Source of the DNA: Cricetomys ansorgei
Lineage: Eukaryota; Chordata; Mammalia; Rodentia; Nesomyidae
Direction of reading: 5' to 3'
Assembly (NCBI GenBank): GCA_026225945.1
Contig: JAMJFZ010001655.1
Coordinates: forward strand, 20,001-84,000
DNA: 64,000 nucleotides
Both the position numbers and the translations under genes were made by a program. Every line of letters starts with the position of its first letter. The stretch's first letter is position 1. The notes below the pieces were generated by a model that searched no databases, was not told where the DNA came from, and saw only the letters and a list, made by a program, of their open reading frames with translations. Positions 32,861-43,787 of the stretch are shown here, piece after piece.

Positions 32861-33164
32861 CGGGCGGATGCTTATGTAGGCGTGAGTCCATGATGATACA
32901 TAATCCGTGGTAACTGAGGGATTAACTCAGAGGGAAAAGGATGCTGGCGCTGTGGGTTAGGGGGCAGAGTAGGGACGGAGCTGGTGGTAGAACACAAAAG
33001 ACAAGTCGCACTTAGGAACAATGACAGCAGAAGCAAGTTAGAATAGGCCTGGATGGTGTGGCAGAGGCTGAGACTGGTAGAACAGAGGTTAAAGCCAGCA
33101 GCCAACGTACAGATAAATTCAGCAAAGATGGCCACCAAAGTAAAGGGCTGGGAAACAGAAACCC

Positions 33165-33482
33165 GGATGTGGAGCATAACATAACATAGCTGTTATGCTG
33201 CCATGTCAGCTCACCAGAGAAGGACACAGAGGCACAATCATATGTGCAAACCCTGCCAGACCCCAGCAGGGGGAGCTACCACCATGGCAAGCCCCATAGT
33301 GGACAGTGGAATCCTGTGAGTCTAGGCTCAGGTGTTTTCCTTGATCCAGAACTCCTCAGGTGTTCTACTGATAGCATATGCAGATCCTGAGCAATCAAAG
33401 AAATCCAAGACCCAGGTAGCCCCTCACTCAACAGCGCACAAAAAGTATCTTAAACACAACTAAAAATAAACTTGTACAATAG
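33165..33482 (+). mobile_element. LTR-like repeat, plus (inverted partner of 29858-30205)
   Basis: Contains agtggacagtggaatcctg, cagaactcctcaggtgttct, tagcccctcactcaacagcg and ctaaaaataaacttgtaca. Aligned by eye to the reverse complement of the 29.9-kb copy across its whole length with small gaps. Confidence 0.65.
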
Positions 33483-33749
33483 GAACAGCCCCCAGGCAGA
33501 GAGCCACGCAGGCCAGAGCTCCAGGACCTGTGCAGAGACTGAGGCTGGGGAGACAGGGGGTGGGGGCCTGGGAAGACAAGGCCCAGGGAAAGGAACAGAG
33601 GCGGCAAACAGAAGACAGCAGGGGAGAGAAAGGCCTTGGGTGGATAGAACTGAGCACATATCCCGGAAGAAAGTTGTTGGGAAATTCAAAAGGGTCAAAG
33701 ACTGTTTGGAGAGGTAAGACTCCCCCAAGCTATTCTTATCCACGATTAA

Positions 33750-33965
33750 AGCCTCCTCATGGCTCCTATACATGGGGGATGGGTGTTCTGGAACAGGGGG
33801 TCACCTCGAGGAGGTGAGGGCGGCAGAGTCACCGTCCAAGAAACAGACTCCGGCAAGCAGCTTCGCGGTGCAGATCTACTTCATTGTGGAAGAAGCAGGG
33901 CTTCTAAAGAGAAAGCAGGCCATTGCATAAGGGAGAGGTCCATGCTTACTGGGTAGGCACTTCAA
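33750..33965 (-). mobile_element. Possible ERV LTR R-U5 fragment, minus
   Basis: Reverse complement reads CACAATGAAGTAGATCTGC (a decayed AATAAA), then GCTTGCCGGAGTCTG and a U5-like CGAGGTGACCCCCTG. Plausible but incomplete. Confidence 0.4.
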
Positions 33966-34590
33966 TCAGCCTACCCAAAGCTTGCTGTGGTGGTGGTGGT
34001 GATGGGTTGGGGGGGTGTGGGCAAGGTTGGAGAGATCCAACCATGTGTATTTAAGCTCTTAGCCTACTCGGTTCACCATTGTTGGTGAACAAGGGTTTCA
34101 GTAAAGACAGGGGAAGCAGGTCCTGCCCTGATGGACTTTCCCATTTGAGACTCAGCCAGTGTCCCAGGTCTTCAGTTTTAAAGGCCACACAATGCGCCAC
34201 GGGCTGAGCGCTTGCCCCGGCTTGGGCACTGATGCCCATCTTTCTCTCCTGCTGTTGGGATCCCCTTGCCACCGACACCTATACTGCATTACTGTTCCTT
34301 AATTTAAGGCAGTGAAAGCTATCTATACCTGATCTTTGCTCCACATCTCTGACTCTTTTACCGAGGTCCTGTCTCGAATGAAAGTGAATTCGTGACAATA
34401 CTAAAGTTTCGAATATACAATTCTCAGCTCGTGTCTTTAGGAAAACTTTAAATCACAGCCTTGTTTTCTATTTTTTTAAAATGCACTGCACAAACACATC
34501 TATATTTAATTAGATGTGAGAAAGCTTGTAAAGAGTTTCGGAAGACAGTCTCGAAGGACTTTGTGATGTAAAAATATGGAGTAAAATCTG
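33966..34590. other. Mostly unique sequence
   Basis: A ggtggtggtggtgatgg run occurs near 33989-34005. Nothing else recognised. Confidence 0.35.
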
Positions 34591-34670
34591 TAGTGGTTTG
34601 AATGGGAATGGCTCCCATAGGCTCATGGGTTTGCACACTTGGTCTCCAATTGCTGGAACTGTTATGTGTA
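34590..34670 (+). repeat. Rodent interspersed repeat, 5' end fragment
   Basis: gtggtttgaatgggaatggc, tcccataggctcatggg and cttggtctccaattgctgga are the opening words of the family also seen at 62.24 kb. Confidence 0.7.
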
Positions 34671-35021
34671 AAACAGCCCATAACTGTTTAGAAATTTGCT
34701 CACACAACACTGAATCTGAAGCAGATTTGTGTGAGTCCAATCACTGATTATCATTAAGTGCTAGTTATTAAATTAAATCTGGGTCTATATGGGAAAGACA
34801 TCCTCAGATACAATATAATAACAGCTTAATAGAAGTTAAAAACAAACAAACAAAACAGCAAACAGCTGTTGAGTTGTTGCACCAATGATTCTGGGGATAG
34901 ATGCAGAGAAGAAGCACACAGGGATAAAAGCACACCTGGAAGCTCACGTTCCTGGATGGAAAGTTGCAAGGCCTCAATCCCAATAAATCTTACATCAGTG
35001 AAATTTACAGTACACCTTGGA

Positions 35022-35300
35022 GCTTGGAAAATGGCTCAGTGGTAGAGCGCTCATCTCTCAAGTATGAGGACTATAGTTAGAATCTCCAGGACCTCTGTAA
35101 AGCCAGATATGGTGGCAAACGTCCTAATCCCAGCACTCCTGTGGCAAGACAGGCAGACAGGAGAATCCCTCGGACTCATGTGCCAGGGGCCTCACGTACA
35201 TTGTAGGAATGAGACTCTGTCTCAAACACACTGAGCAACAGCACCCAGGGTTGTCTCTGATTTCCACATGTATGCTGTACAGCAAGTGTACCTGCACTCA
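35022..35300 (+). repeat. B4A-like SINE, plus
   Basis: aaatggctcagtggtagagc (ID-like head), then gccagatatggtggcaaac, atcccagcactcctgtgg and agactctgtctcaaacaca. Confidence 0.8.
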
Positions 35301-35319
35301 CACATGTATGCATATGGGT

Positions 35320-35368
<49 letters not shown>
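35320..35368 (+). repeat. (CA)n microsatellite
   Basis: About 24 perfect CA units, the tail of the preceding SINE. Confidence 0.97.
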
Positions 35369-35370
<2 letters not shown>

Positions 35371-35624
35371 AAAAATTTAAACTCAGTAAAAGTCCCAAGT
35401 CATTTCTCAGAAAAAAGAAAAAGAAAACCAGACACAACTGACACATTTTTGAATGCAACTTTTAAATGAAGAGGTCCATAAATACCCCAGTTCTGTAAGG
35501 GAGCACCTCTGAGCCAATCGCTGATGTCCATATATACTGATATGGGAAGACCATCAAATAAAAACACAGGTTAAATACAGAAAATAAGTCCAAGTCCATT
35601 TTAATTAAAACATGTACTTTAAAA

Positions 35625-35965
35625 GCTACTTTTCACTTGCTGTGATAAAACGCCATGCCCAAGGCACCTTACAGAAGGAAGGGTTTATTTGGCGTATAGT
35701 TCCAGAGAGTTGAGACTCTCTCACCATCATGGTGGGGAAGCATGGCGGCAGGCTGGAACAGAAGCTGAGAGTTCATATTAACAGCAAGAAGAAGAAGGCA
35801 GAGAGAGCAAACATAGAACAGGGAGAGGCTTTTAAACTCTCAAGGCCCACTTCCAGTGACTCACTTCCTCCAGAGAGTCCACACCTTCAAATCTACTGAA
35901 GGAGCATCGCCAACCGGGGACTAACATCAAGCATCTGAGTCTGTGGAGGACAGTATCATTCAAAC
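35625..35965 (-). repeat. Rodent interspersed repeat (tgctgtgataaaac family), variant
   Basis: acttgctgtgataaaacgcc, gaagggtttatttggcgtat, ccatcatggtggggaagcat, gactcacttcctccagagag and a aaccggggactaacatcaag end. It is the reverse of the family at 34.59 and 62.24 kb. Confidence 0.8.
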
Positions 35966-36027
35966 ACCACTGGCATGCATCTCTGAAGATGGTGATGAAT
36001 TTGTAACTAAGTAACAGTTGCTATGCT

Positions 36028-36243
36028 TCGGGCTAGAGAGAAGGCCGGGGAGTTAAGAGCACTTGTTGCTCTTGCAGAGGTCCAGAGTTCAGTTCCCTGC
36101 ACCCATTCCAGGATGCTCAAAACCATCTGTAACTCCAACTCCTTGAGACAAGATGCTTTTTTCTGGCCTTTTTGGCACCTGCACACACGTACACATACTC
36201 CCCTCTCCCAACACAGGTGTGTACACATAAATAAAAATGAAAT
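36028..36243 (+). repeat. B2/B3-type SINE, plus
   Basis: gggctagagagaaggccg, gttaagagcacttgttgctc, ctgtaactccaactccttg and tail cataaataaaaatgaaa. Confidence 0.9.
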
Positions 36244-36430
36244 AGAGTAGCACCATCATCAGAGATCTTCACCCTTCTGTTTGCATCAGCACCATGAACA
36301 GGAGTTGAAGAATCATCAACCACAACAATATAAACCCCTCACGATTCTCAAAGCAAATTTAACCGACCCAACAGCTAACGCCAAAGCTGCAAAACTGAAA
36401 GGGTAGCTCTTTGTGTTCCGTTTTCGGCTC

Positions 36431-36592
36431 CTGGGGAGGGTTCTCCCTAGCTGAGGGAGGTTATACCTAACTGGGAGAGGTTCTACCTCACTGGAGAAGG
36501 CTCCACCTCACTGGGGGAGGGCTCCACCTCACTGGAGAAGGCTCCACCTCACTGGGGGAGGGCTCCACCTCACTGGGAGAGGCTCTATCTCA
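36431..36592 (+). repeat. 20-21-bp minisatellite, about eight copies
   Basis: Units start at 36431, 36451, 36471, 36491, 36511, 36532, 36552 and 36573. The core is ctgggggagggctccacctc, alternating with ctggagaaggctccacctca in the middle copies. The outer copies are more diverged. Confidence 0.93.
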
Positions 36593-36977
36593 GTGGCAGT
36601 GGCTTCTGAAATAAAACCCACAGTGAAAACACAACTTCCATCAATCTAGCCAGGCAGCCAAGCTTAACTGGTAAGCTCCATTCCAATGAGAAACTCTGTC
36701 TCACACCAAAAAAATAAGGTGCCTATCACCTTAACTGTCTAACCAAATCTTCTCATACTGGAAACTCCTATATGGAAACTATCACATGGTTTCATTACAT
36801 GGGCCTACGGTACAAATTTTATTCAGCAACGAAAGCAGAAGACTTGAACTTCTGAGTACAAAGCAGCCTGATTGGCACCTGTCATTTGAAAAGTGGACTC
36901 TTATCTGTCCCTCCAATACTGTGCTGAATTTATCATGTGTATTATTATAAACTTTATTTATTTATTTGTTTACTTAT

Positions 36978-37117
36978 TGAGGCAGGGTTTCTCTGTTGTA
37001 ACTCTGGCTGTCCTGGAACTCACTTTGTAGACCAGGCTGGCCTCAAACTCATAGAGATCCACCTGCCTCTGCCTCCCGAGTGCTGGGATTAAAGGCATGC
37101 GCCATTATCTCCCAGCT
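36978..37117 (-). repeat. B1 SINE, minus
   Basis: ggcagggtttctctgttgta, ctggctgtcctggaactcac, gaccaggctggcctcaaac, gctgggattaaaggcatgc. It shares the gttgtaactctgg form with the B1 at 11.35 kb. Confidence 0.93.
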
Positions 37118-37369
37118 AAAATTTAAAATACCCAAAACCATACAGTTGATTTTTATATGTTCATTTTACAATACTACTAAATTTTATTATGTACTTGAAA
37201 TAAAATAACTAAGTGTTTTAAAGGGTGGGCACGGTTACTGAGGATGATCCTCCACATAAATCCTCAGACCTCTATATGCATGTTCAAAATCATGTACGTG
37301 CAATTGCACAGATGTGTGCACCTGCACATACTCAGACACTCACACATACACATTTCGCAAGAGAATGTT

Positions 37370-37569
37370 TGGGCTGGAGAGATGGTGCAACTGTTAAGAG
37401 AATTAGCTGCTCTTACAGAGGACAGAGGTTTGATTTTCAGCACCAACCCGGCAGCTCACAACCATCAGTAACACCGCTTTCAGGGGATTCAACACCCGCT
37501 TCTGGCCCTGGTGGGCATGTGTTACATGGACATACATGCAGGCAAAACACCTGTACACATAAAATAAAT
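37370..37569 (+). repeat. B2-type SINE, plus
   Basis: gggctggagagatggtgcaa, attagctgctcttacagagg, gggcatgtgttacatggaca, atgcaggcaaaacacctgta and cacataaaataaatgc. Confidence 0.92.
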
Positions 37570-37584
37570 GCAGAAAAGAGTTTC

Positions 37585-37770
37585 TTAGGGCTTGAGAGAC
37601 AGCAGCTCTAGGCTTAAAAGCACACAGTGCTCTTGCAGAGGATAGCATTTGGTTCCTGCATGCACGGCGGGACAGGGGGCTCCCAACCTCCTGTAACTCC
37701 AGGTCCACAGAGCCAATGCCACCTTATGGCCTCCACAGACACCTGCATTCAAGTGCACAGCCGCACGTTT
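37585..37770 (+). repeat. B2/B3-type SINE, plus
   Basis: gggcttgagagacagcagct, gtgctcttgcagaggatagc, ctcctgtaactccaggtcca and atggcctccacagacacctg. Head-to-tail with the previous B2. Confidence 0.85.
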
Positions 37771-37795
37771 CCCTCTCCACCACACACACTGTACT

Positions 37796-38215
37796 GATTA
37801 GTTTCCATCAACTTGATAGAAACTGGAGTCACCTGGGGAGAGAACCTTAGTAGAGGGATAAAGTCCAGCAAACTGCTGTGTTGGCAAGTGTGTGGGGATA
37901 TTTTCCTGATTAATGATTGGTGGGGGAGGCTCGCGGTGGGCAGTGCTACCCCTGGGCTGGCGGGGGCTGGGGTACATAAGAAAGCTGGCTGAGAAAGCCC
38001 TGGGGAGCAAGCCAGTAAGTAGCACCCCTCCACAGCCTCTGCTTCAGCTCCTGTGTCCACTTCCCTCAACAATGAACTACAACCCGCTTCACAGCCCGGG
38101 AGCAAGTGCTTGCACTTCTGATGGAAGAGCTGTCTGGAGCCAAAGAGCCCACTGCGGTTACCGCAATCTCTAAACGGAATTGCTGTTCACGCCTCATCCT
38201 TCTCTCCTTTATTAC
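37796..38215 (+). repeat. Rodent interspersed repeat (tgctgtgataaaac family), plus
   Basis: catcaacttgatagaaactg, tttcctgattaatgattggt, ctacccctgggctggcgg, acataagaaagctggctgag and ctctgcttcagctcctgtg. It is opposite in orientation to the 17.36-kb copy. Its 3' end is degraded. Confidence 0.8.
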
Positions 38216-38269
38216 CTTCCGTGTTCATTCCTCTGGCCGATTAGAACCCAAAACAGTTGGAGTCAGGAG

Positions 38270-38560
38270 AATAAAGGAATCGCCCACGCGGGGAGACAGC
38301 CCCTTGATGGAGACGGGCCTGTTTAATCATATTAGATGGCGATTTCTTCAGAACTCAAATGCTTTCACAGCTCACCATCGATAATTAATACAAGCTGTGG
38401 ACCACACTTTTCGTTTTGGGTTTTAATATCTTCAAAATGCAGTGTCAGGACCCAGATTGCTTCGTGCTGGAGTGCGGAGGCTTCATCTGCGGTGAATTAT
38501 GTCTCCCGAACGATTTCAGAGATCTGATTTCTTATAAAGTGAGAGAGATGCGCGTTAGCC
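38270..38560. promoter_or_regulatory. Conserved-looking island with homeodomain-type sites (candidate enhancer)
   Basis: gcctgtttaatcatattaga, accatcgataattaataca, gtgaattatgtctcccgaac and cgcgttagccgctaatgac: dense TAAT/ATCGAT cores with retained CpGs and no repeat. The best of the candidate islands by eye. Confidence 0.35.
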
Positions 38561-39044
38561 GCTAATGACCTCCGGGAGGTATAGCCCAAGAGGTTCAGGT
38601 TAGTGCATGTAGCCGGCCATGTTATCAGAAGCCAGGGAGAAGGGTGCCTAGGAGGTAAGAGACCCGAAGTTAAGTCCACATTAGCAGATAATCTATTATC
38701 CCTTCCCTCTTAATGAATGCCTGATTATGTGGACGTTTTTCATTCAAGTGGTGTGAACTGGCTGTTAGATAAAATGCTGACATTAGTTAAGCAAGATATG
38801 TCTCAAATCTCTATCACTGAGATATCTCAGACAGGGACTAAATTTAGAAAATGGATTAAGCTGGCCTTTGTGTTAAGGGAAAGTTAAGGCAGGGAGTAAC
38901 GATTAAAACCCTGCTGTGTTCTTCGCTGAGCACTTCTTGACCACTCAGCATGATCCAGGTGCCGGGTTCAAAGCACACTCAGCCAAGTCTGTTCACTCTG
39001 CTCCCCAGGAGTGGGGTGTTTTTCAGTGTTTGCATCAGTTCTGT
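38561..39044. other. Unique sequence, second AT-rich part
   Basis: 38690-38900 again looks conserved (gataatctattatcccttc, catcactgagatatctcag-like words) but with less support. It ends before a repeat. Confidence 0.3.
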
Positions 39045-39392
39045 TCCTCCTTGCTCTGACAGATACTTGCAACATAGGGGAGGAGAGTTGACTGGCTCAC
39101 AGTTTGAGGGGATACGGTTCATCACGGAGGGGGAGTCATGTTGGCAGGAACATGAAGCAGCCGCTCACGTTGCATTCACAGTCAGTGCAGACAGAGAATG
39201 CTGGTGCTCAGCTTGCTTTCTCCTTCCTGTGCAGTCCAGGACCTCCATCTGTGGGATGGAATCGCCTGCACCCAGGGTGGGTCTTCCCTCCTCAGTTAAC
39301 CTAGTCCAGGTGCTCATTTGAAGGTGTGCTCAGAGATCTGTTTCCAAGGTGATCGGAGAAAACCCTGTCAAGTTGACAACCATGCTTAATCA
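39045..39392 (-). repeat. Rodent interspersed repeat relative, minus
   Basis: tgctctgacagatacttgc, gactggctcacagtttgagg, gaacatgaagcagccgctca and a ctgtcaagttgacaaccat end. Same repeat superfamily, diverged. Confidence 0.6.
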
Positions 39393-39419
39393 TCACAATG
39401 GTGCCTTTAAAAATACCAG

Positions 39420-39640
39420 GGCTGGAGAGGTGGCTCAGTGGTTAAGAGCACTGGCTGCTCTTCCAGAGGACCTGGTTCAATTCCCAGCACCCACATGGCA
39501 TCTCGTCCAGTCCCAGGGATTCTGACGCCCTCTTCTGGCCTCATGAGACACAATGCATGCTGTGGTGCACAGCGTATGCCGGCAAACCACTCATGCACAT
39601 AAAATTATAATAATAATTTTAAAATAAAATAAAATAAACG
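39420..39640 (+). repeat. B2-type SINE, plus, well preserved
   Basis: gggctggagaggtggctcag, tggttaagagcactggctgc, ttcaattcccagcacccaca and tail aaaataaaataaaataaacg. Confidence 0.95.
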
Positions 39641-40535
39641 ATAACGCCAACCCCCCATAGAGCTACAAATGCTAACAGCTTTAAGGCAAGAAGAGAATTC
39701 ACAGAAATGTTGCAAATGAAAATATAACAACTTTTCATATATAAAATATAAAGCTGAACTAGTCTCGCAAAGACTGTGCTGGACATGCTTAACACACTGA
39801 AAAGTTATTTGTGGTTTATACAAAAATCAAACTTAACTGGGCATCCCACATTTTTATATGCTCAGTCTGGCTACCTCATCAGAAAGCCTGCAGGCCTCCC
39901 AGCTCTGAGCTGACCTGCAGGCACTTGCTCAGTGCTGGGGTGCGGATCCCTGTTGTGGGCACTCAGTGCTGGGCCTAGATTAATCCCCCCCCCCCACACA
40001 CACACGAGGGCCTGACAACTCTTGCTCATTAGTGACCTAGTCCCTAGTAATACATTTGAAAGAAGGCCCCGGTGCTACTGTTCTTTTCTGAAAGAATTAG
40101 AAGTGCTGGAAGCTTTGCCTATGGCATTGGAGTTTCCACATGAAGAATACACTATGCTTTTGATTGACTCTGAAGCTAATAATTCAGAGAGCTATAAAGC
40201 TGTTGGGAGCCCTAAGGGGCTGGGGTTTGTGGAGACTGATTTTCTCAGGCAAGCAACCAACTTTGGCGGGAATCTTTGCCAGTGCCATCATTTCTCTGAG
40301 GATGTTTACGTATCTTTAAAATAAGGAAACCAGACATGCGGTTTCAGTTGCCTTGATCCTTCTATCTGCAGGGCTCTCCGGGCCAATTTCGCTTTCCTAA
40401 ATCTTTCTTGATTCATCCAATCTGTTAAGCGCTGCCCCGGTTTTCCTCCACTCAGAAGCAGTATCTGCCCTTCTCATTCCAGCACTCCAATTTAGGTAGA
40501 ATTGTATTCTACTTATGTGTTTATATTTCTTAAAA
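39641..40535. other. Mostly unique sequence
   Basis: Holds a C10 run at 39987-39996 and an open frame at 40022-40324 with protein-like composition but no known family (see findings). Confidence 0.35.
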
Positions 40536-40539
40536 CATC

Positions 40540-40858
40540 TTTTGTGTGTGTGCATATATGCCAGTTTGTATGTGAATGTGTGTGTATGGGTAAGTCAGAG
40601 GCTGATGTCTGGTAACTTCCTTAATGGCTCTCTACTTAGACTTTGAGACAGGGTCTCTCTTTGAATCTGGAGCTCACTGATTTGACTATAGTGGCTTGCT
40701 AGTGAGCCTCAGGGATCCTTGTGTCTTTAGTTTCTGCAGTGCTGGGATTACATCTATGCTGTATACACAGTCCTTCCTCCCCCACCCTGTGGGTTCTAAC
40801 CCTGGTCCTTGTGCTTGTGTGCCGAGTTCATTATCTCCTGAGCCATCTTCTCAGCCCC
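40540..40858 (-). repeat. Old rodent SINE-like repeat (gacagggtct core)
   Basis: GT-rich head, gactttgagacagggtctc, gagctcactgatttgac, cagtgctgggattacatct and gagccatcttctcagcccc. Confidence 0.7.
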
Positions 40859-40954
40859 TAAAATTAGGTACAATTTTGTCGCTGTGTTCTGTTATTCCCC
40901 TTTCAAGACTGATCCCCTCTGCGGCCAGAAGCTAACTGCTACTCCCTCCCCAAC

Positions 40955-41375
40955 CCCCTTTTTTTTCTCTCATACAATTTATATGATACATCCCAACCAC
41001 TCTCCTCCTCTCCCTCCGTCCCCCCATCACCCCCAGATCTACCCCCATCACTACCCACAAACACCCCCACCCAGGGTTACAGCACAATCAGGGCACGGCA
41101 TAGAGGGATGGAAAGAGGCCAGGTACCAATCCCAATATCAAGGGTCTCAAGGGCAGAGAGGCCCCCTCCAGCAGCTGAGTGGAGCATATGGAGAAGCCCA
41201 GGGCCAAACATCGTGCAGATCAGATAAACCCACAAAAGAGGGAGAGGAGGGATGGCAGAGATCAGAGGGGCTGAGGACACCAGGAGAAGAAGCCCCACAG
41301 TGTCAACTGATTAGCACTCTTAGGGGCTCCCAGAGACTGAAGCCACAGACACAGGCTCTGTAGGATCTCCTAAAT
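40955..41375 (+). mobile_element. Possible L1-related fragment
   Basis: The CT-rich start gatacatcccaaccactctc and the end aggggctcccagagactgaa recall L1-associated rodent sequence. It is open for 159 codons on plus but low-complexity. Tentative. Confidence 0.35.
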
Positions 41376-41831
41376 ACATCTCATAGCTGTCTAAATTGGT
41401 GTCCTTGAAAAACTCCTACGGGGGAGTGGAGGTGTCTCTGACCACTTTACCTGCCCTTGAGAAACTCCCCTTTATAGCCCACCCTGCTCTTCACTGTTTG
41501 ATGGCCATGTGGTAGCCTGAGGACGAAGGTGTGGGCTGAGCACTTTCTCATTCAGGTCAGACTCTGCCTTGTACAGATCTGTGCAACAGCACGCAGGGTC
41601 AGAAGCAGCTAAAACAATGACAGTATAGTGGATATGCCCTGGGTGGCAAATCTACAGCAGGAAGTCTCTGTGCTGTACAGGACTGAGTGGGAGCACATCC
41701 GGACAGAGTAGAGAGTTTATGTTTCCAGTCAATGCAAGGGCCAGCATTCAAACTAGAAAGCACAGCCGTTGATGGCACATGACATCTGTCTGAGTGAGAG
41801 GACAAGGCTATGCGAGAAGAGCCATCTTCGG

Positions 41832-41990
41832 GATTGGACAGATGGCTCATCTGTGAGGACTGTCACTGAGTCTAGCAGAGAACTCAGGGTTAGTTCCCGG
41901 CACCCGTGTTGGGTGGCTCGCAGCCACCTGTAGCCACGGCTCCAGGAATTCAGCCTTCCCTTCTGGCCTCCAAAGGCACTTTATTCACAT
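41832..41990 (+). repeat. B3-type SINE, plus, diverged
   Basis: ggattggacagatggctcat, ggttagttcccggcacccg, cctgtagccacggctccagg and ttctggcctccaaaggcac. Confidence 0.75.
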
Positions 41991-42013
41991 GTGCATATGC
42001 CCACACTCAGCTT

Positions 42014-42217
42014 TGGGGTATCCCCGTCTCCCAGGATCTGCACACCAACCCACAGGGGTAAAGGAACAGAAGAGGCGAGCAGGGTTCCCATGGCTGTGAG
42101 TGTGGCAGGTAAAGCACCCTGGAACAGCTTCAGAGAGACAGCTAACTTTATTGTGCAAGAGGCAATGTATATAAGGGCTCATAAAGCAATGGGTCGGTGC
42201 CTAATTGGCTAAAACAC

Positions 42218-42261
<44 letters not shown>

Positions 42262-42470
42262 TAATTATCATATGGGGCAGAGTGGGGAGAAGGGGGATGG
42301 GGAAGCAGGCTTGTGCAGAGTTTTCTGAGCTCCACGCTGGGTCCTTTCCCAAATAAGGCCAGGGAGCCAAGATTAGAGACACCCTTCGAACAAGGACAGG
42401 TGGGAGAGAGGAATGCCGGCTCAGGAAGAGAGTCCCTCACCTTGCGCAGAGCTCAGAGAGCTACCCAGAC
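42014..42470 (-). mobile_element. Endogenous retrovirus LTR, minus
   Basis: On the minus strand a CTTATATACATTGCC TATA-type box (about 42163-42176) is followed after about 20 bases by CACAATAAAGTTAGC (AATAAA at 42147-42152) and a U5-like stretch to ACCCCA near 42014. The close TATA and AATAAA fit an LTR with a short R region. A pure (TA)n run interrupts U3. Its outer U3 end is a guess. Confidence 0.6.
42221..42259 (+). repeat. (TA)n microsatellite inside LTR
   Basis: About 19 perfect TA units. Confidence 0.95.
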
Positions 42471-42474
42471 ATGG

Positions 42475-43785
42475 TGGGCTGCCTGCCACCTTAGAGACAG
42501 AGCTATCCAACACAGGGCACAGTTGAAAAGAAAAAGAGAAAAGAAAATCTATCTCATCTGGATTCGTGAGCAGCCCTTCCCTGGTAGTTGAGATGACATT
42601 GACATGGCATTATTACAAATGGAGATGTTATTTACAAAGGGCAATTGGGCAAACCAGTGTCAGTCATGCCCCGTGACTTGGGGAATGAGCCCTGACTGTG
42701 CTCCGTATGATCTCACGCTGAAAACCTGTAGAGACCCAGCTTACGCCATCTCCTCTTTCCTGAGAAACATGATACTTTGGAGGGTCAGAGCTCAGCTTAG
42801 CTGAGGAAGGAATTTCTACTTGACACCTAGAGAACAGCTCTAGGAGGCCCCAGGCAGGATAGAGCGGCTCAGGGAGTTGCCCCGAAGTAATTTATGCTCT
42901 GCATTTACAGGCGTTGCCTGAGACGACCCAGGATTTCCCAGCAGCTGTCTCCACGTGTGGCTGTGGGACATGTGTGACAGAAGCCACATGAGAACGTGAC
43001 TGTGAAGCATCTCGCTGAAGCAAACAGAAGCCCCTATGCGTCTCCTGCTCTGCAGGAGGGAGGGAAGGAATAAACTCAGAATTAAGTCATTTGATCCAAA
43101 AGGTGTCTAATTAGGAAAAAACCCAAACAACCCCCCCCCAAAAAAAAACGCAATCCACCTATATTTTTGCTTGACAAATACCTCATAGGTTACTGGCTCC
43201 GTGCTTATACTTGTATATACTTGAACTGGGTAGAATTTCGTTGTTGGCACAGACCTGAGCTTTACCAGCTGTGGCTACTTCTGCCCAACTGCCCGGTGTC
43301 AAACTGAGCACTGGTTAGCACACTTCTAGCGAACGGAAGCTGGGCCAGGCAGTGTGGGGATATTTACTTTCCAGCCCTGTTCAGAAGCCTCCTGCATATG
43401 AAGTGTCGGCCTCCCCCACCTGCCCTGCTTCAGGGCTCATTCTCCTAGACATTATATGTGTTGCTTGCCTTGCCCCATGTGGGGAACAGCGCGAGCCACG
43501 TCCTGGCTTCCCATCAGACATCTCAGAGGAGTCAATCTTGTAAGTGACCTAGCAGGAGCCAGTTAATGAAAGGGAAGAAAGAAAAAAACAAACTAGATAA
43601 GCCTCAGGGTGTGATATTGGTCAGCACAGAAATGTCACGGCAGTTCTAGAGCGTTCTTGGCAGTTAATCACTTAAGTACTTAGAAGTTTAACTTTCAGGG
43701 AGCACAGTGGACTGTGATCTCAGAGCTTGGAAGATGGAGGTGCTTTGATATAGTAACTTCCTGTTTCTTTTTTTTTTAAAAAAAA
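42475..43785. other. Unique sequence, nothing recognised
   Basis: Poly-C/poly-A junction at 43130-43150. No family recognised. Confidence 0.35.
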
Positions 43786-43787
43786 CA

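Noticed and set aside
29307..34000. A complete provirus between the LTR pieces
   Set aside because: No gag, pol or env-like reading was seen between them and the pieces differ in type and orientation.
40884..41363. Plus-strand 159-codon frame
   Set aside because: It begins in CT-rich low complexity and continues into an L1-like fragment.
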